From Candidatus Nanohalarchaeota archaeon (lineage in GTDB: Archaea; EX4484-52): a DNA stretch of 7,190 bases. Positions 6,282 through 7,190 of the stretch are shown here, piece by piece (position 1 is the stretch's first letter; each line of letters begins with the position of its first letter). A program made the position numbers and the translations under genes. The notes beneath the pieces were generated by a model, which saw nothing but the letters and a program-made list of their open reading frames with translations, was not told the origin of the DNA and did not search any database. The stretch is taken from NCBI GenBank assembly GCA_003660905.1, contig QMVB01000050.1, forward strand, positions 1 through 7,190. The letters run 5' to 3'.

Positions 6282-6530
6282 CTACAGGTAAGCAGAGTCA
6301 TGGTGATCAAATTTATAAAAAATAACTTTATCATTTTCAATTTGATAAAGCAATATAAAATGCCCTATATGCACTCTTCTTAATCCTTTCAATTTGTTTT
6401 TCATTGGTTTGCCCAACATAGGATACTCGCAAAGTTTTTTGATTTTTTTATCCATTTTATTTTTCATTTCAAAATTAAGTTTAGAATATGTTTTACTAAA
6501 TTTCTTCGTAAAAAAGGGATTATATTTCAT
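6282..6530 (-). CDS. RelE/ParE-family toxin (putative mRNA interferase)
   Basis: The 82-residue product has the RelE/ParE toxin fold signature. After a basic helical N-terminal half (MKYNPFFTKKFSKTYSKL) comes LCEYPMLGKPMKNKLKGLRR (33-52), then VHIGHFILLYQIENDKVIFY and the terminal FDHHDSAYL (74-82). The pattern of G-K-P, L-K-G-L-R-R, a strand with LLYQI, and HHD-x2-Y is shared with archaeal RelE proteins that cleave ribosome-bound mRNA. I chose the ATG at 6530. It begins the conserved domain and overlaps the preceding antitoxin frame by 11 bases, whereas an in-frame ATG at 6563 would add 11 atypical residues and a longer overlap. Basic residues (R51, R52 and several Lys) could serve in RNA cleavage. 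The DNA-gyrase-poisoning ParE alternative cannot be excluded by sequence alone. Confidence 0.85.
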   Translation of the reverse strand: MKYNPFFTKKFSKTYSKLNFEMKNKMDKKIKKLCEYPMLGKPMKNKLKGLRRVHIGHFILLYQIENDKVIFYKFDHHDSAYL

Positions 6531-6786
6531 GCTCTTTTGAATAGTTTTTTTGCAAGTCTTCAAAACTTAATAAATCTTCCGGCTTTGTTTCGTTTATTTC
6601 TTTTTGAACCTCTTCAATAAACTCCTCTCTCATCATCTCTTCAGGAGGATAAAACCGTTCTTCAATCGCTTCGATAATTCCTTGGGTTATATCGTATTTT
6701 ATTCTCTCTTCCACCATCGGAGCAATTCGCTCTGCAAGTTCCTGTTCTTTGGTCTTTTGCATCTGCATCTGTCTTCTTCTTTCCAT
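6520..6786 (-). CDS. Antitoxin partner of the RelE-like toxin
   Basis: The 88-residue protein is highly charged, Glu-rich and predicted largely helical. It starts MERRRQMQMQKTKEQELAER and ends PEDLLSFEDLQKNYSKEHEI. It shows no ribbon-helix-helix or AbrB motif that I can name, so assignment rests on position. It lies directly upstream of the toxin on the same strand, overlaps it by 11 bases and has the usual antitoxin size. The C-terminal LLSFEDLQKNY region would be the natural toxin-wrapping segment, as in archaeal RelB proteins. The start is fixed by a TATA-like box centred 25 bases upstream. The pair probably forms one operon, repressed by its own complex as is usual for such modules. It sits between two broken flippase copies, in keeping with mobile or accessory DNA. 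Confidence 0.8.
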   Translation of the reverse strand: MERRRQMQMQKTKEQELAERIAPMVEERIKYDITQGIIEAIEERFYPPEEMMREEFIEEVQKEINETKPEDLLSFEDLQKNYSKEHEI

Positions 6787-6806
6787 GCTAATTATACGCT
6801 AAAAAG

Positions 6807-6815
6807 TTTATATAT
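6807..6815 (-). promoter_or_regulatory. TATA-like box of the toxin-antitoxin operon
   Basis: Minus-strand ATATATAAA is centred 25 bases before the antitoxin ATG at 6786, predicting a leaderless transcript. Its upstream edge lies five bases from the inverted-repeat element that begins at 6820, so binding or structure at that element could affect this promoter. Confidence 0.5.
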
Positions 6816-6819
6816 TTAT

Positions 6820-6905
6820 CCACGGAAGACACGGGAAGGCACAAGACATAGGGGAAGAAAATAAATCACTTTCTCATAGTTTCCGTGGGTCCGTGCGTTC
6901 CGTGG
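6820..6905. repeat. Inverted-repeat element with CCACGGAA ends
   Basis: CCACGGAAGACACGG (6820-6834) pairs with CCGTGCGTTCCGTGG (6891-6905) at 13 of 15 positions. A further TTCCGTGG at 6881-6888 can pair with the same left end. The arms enclose about 56 bases with no gene. Short GC-rich CCACGGAA/TTCCGTGG units in an AT-rich background look like a dispersed or REP-like repeat. The right end coincides with the first recognisable codon of flippase copy B, and the left end lies next to the toxin-antitoxin promoter. It may therefore mark a junction where DNA was joined. Confidence 0.65.
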
Positions 6906-7190
6906 ATTGTTACGGTCGGATTTGCTTATCAATTCAGGGATGATGTTTTCGGCTTCGTTTTTCGGGGCGCTGTTTATGTTTGTTTCTAATTTGGTTCTTT
7001 CGCGGGTGTTTGGTCCTTTGGATTTCGGGATGCATAAAACTGTTCTATAGTGTTTGAAGTTTATTCCTGCTTTGGTTGATTTCAAGGCTTCGCCGACACT
7101 CACTAAGTATATTGCGGAGTTCCTTGCGCGCAAAGAGGAAAAAAAGATAAATCATTTAGTCTGGGTGTTTTTCTCGGTTAAGGTTGTTGC
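6904..7190 (+). pseudogene. Decayed polysaccharide flippase, copy B, truncated at its start and cut by the window edge
   Basis: From 6904 one frame reads GLLRSDLLINSGMMFSASFF, then GALFMFVSNLVLSRVFGPLD and FGMHKTVL, and meets a TAG at 7048-7050. The same frame then continues with LKFIPALVDFKASPTLTKYI and AEFLARKEEKKINHLVWVFF to the edge. It is the same family as copy A but better preserved at the N-terminus and lacks copy A's two insertions. The N-terminal codons equivalent to copy A's MKAKIKS are missing: coding similarity starts at the border of the inverted repeat 6820-6905. The loss of the start and the in-frame stop make it a pseudogene unless the stop is a base error or is read through. 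How much follows beyond the window cannot be seen. Confidence 0.75.

Noticed and set aside
6110..6325. Plus-strand 71-codon frame
   Set aside because: It has no family features, overlaps the toxin end on the other strand and lacks a correctly spaced TATA-like box.
6531..6563. Earlier start of the RelE-like toxin
   Set aside because: It would add 11 Lys/Thr/Ser-rich residues before the conserved domain and lengthen the overlap with the antitoxin. The ATG at 6530 gives the normal size and overlap.
6816..7133. Minus-strand open frame of 105 codons
   Set aside because: It is antisense to flippase copy B and the inverted repeat, has no family character, and the plus strand carries clear protein homology to copy A.

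Overview
The window looks like a piece of an AT-rich archaeal genome, most plausibly from a small-genome DPANN-type lineage (Woesearchaeota/Pacearchaeota-like). That placement is inference. The support is that every intact start codon has a TATA-like box centred about 25-28 bases upstream, as in leaderless archaeal transcripts, with no Shine-Dalgarno sequence. The gene content also fits: a YdjM/DUF457 membrane hydrolase, an archaeal-style RelE toxin and degraded MOP-family polysaccharide flippases. The leucyl-tRNA synthetase, in contrast, is of bacterial type.

Left part (1-1013, minus strand): the first codons of a gene running off the left edge, then a secreted or membrane-anchored protein of unknown function. 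The end of that second gene is displaced by a frameshift. The reading frame stops at 273, but a transmembrane helix and basic tail continue in the -1 frame down to 115.

Centre (1046-4267, minus strand): leuS, an unusually long LeuRS of 1073 residues. Its CP1 editing domain is interrupted, in frame, by a complete RBBP9/YdeN-type alpha/beta serine hydrolase domain of about 190 residues with an apparently intact Ser-Asp-His triad. This is the outstanding feature of the window. Divergent to it lies a small YdjM-like membrane hydrolase gene (4389-4898, plus strand).

Right part (about 4900-7190): gene-poor, damaged DNA. Two decayed copies of the same flippase gene (5021 to about 6030, and 6904 to the right edge, both plus strand) flank a minus-strand RelB/RelE-like toxin-antitoxin pair (6282-6786). 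The copies are nearly identical where they can be compared over their longest stretch (109 of 113 bases). They are broken by a roughly 390-bp unexplained insert, a 76-bp insertion between 8-bp direct repeats, frameshifts and a stop codon. Copy B begins exactly at the end of an inverted-repeat element. This has the look of a recombination-prone accessory patch next to a housekeeping gene.
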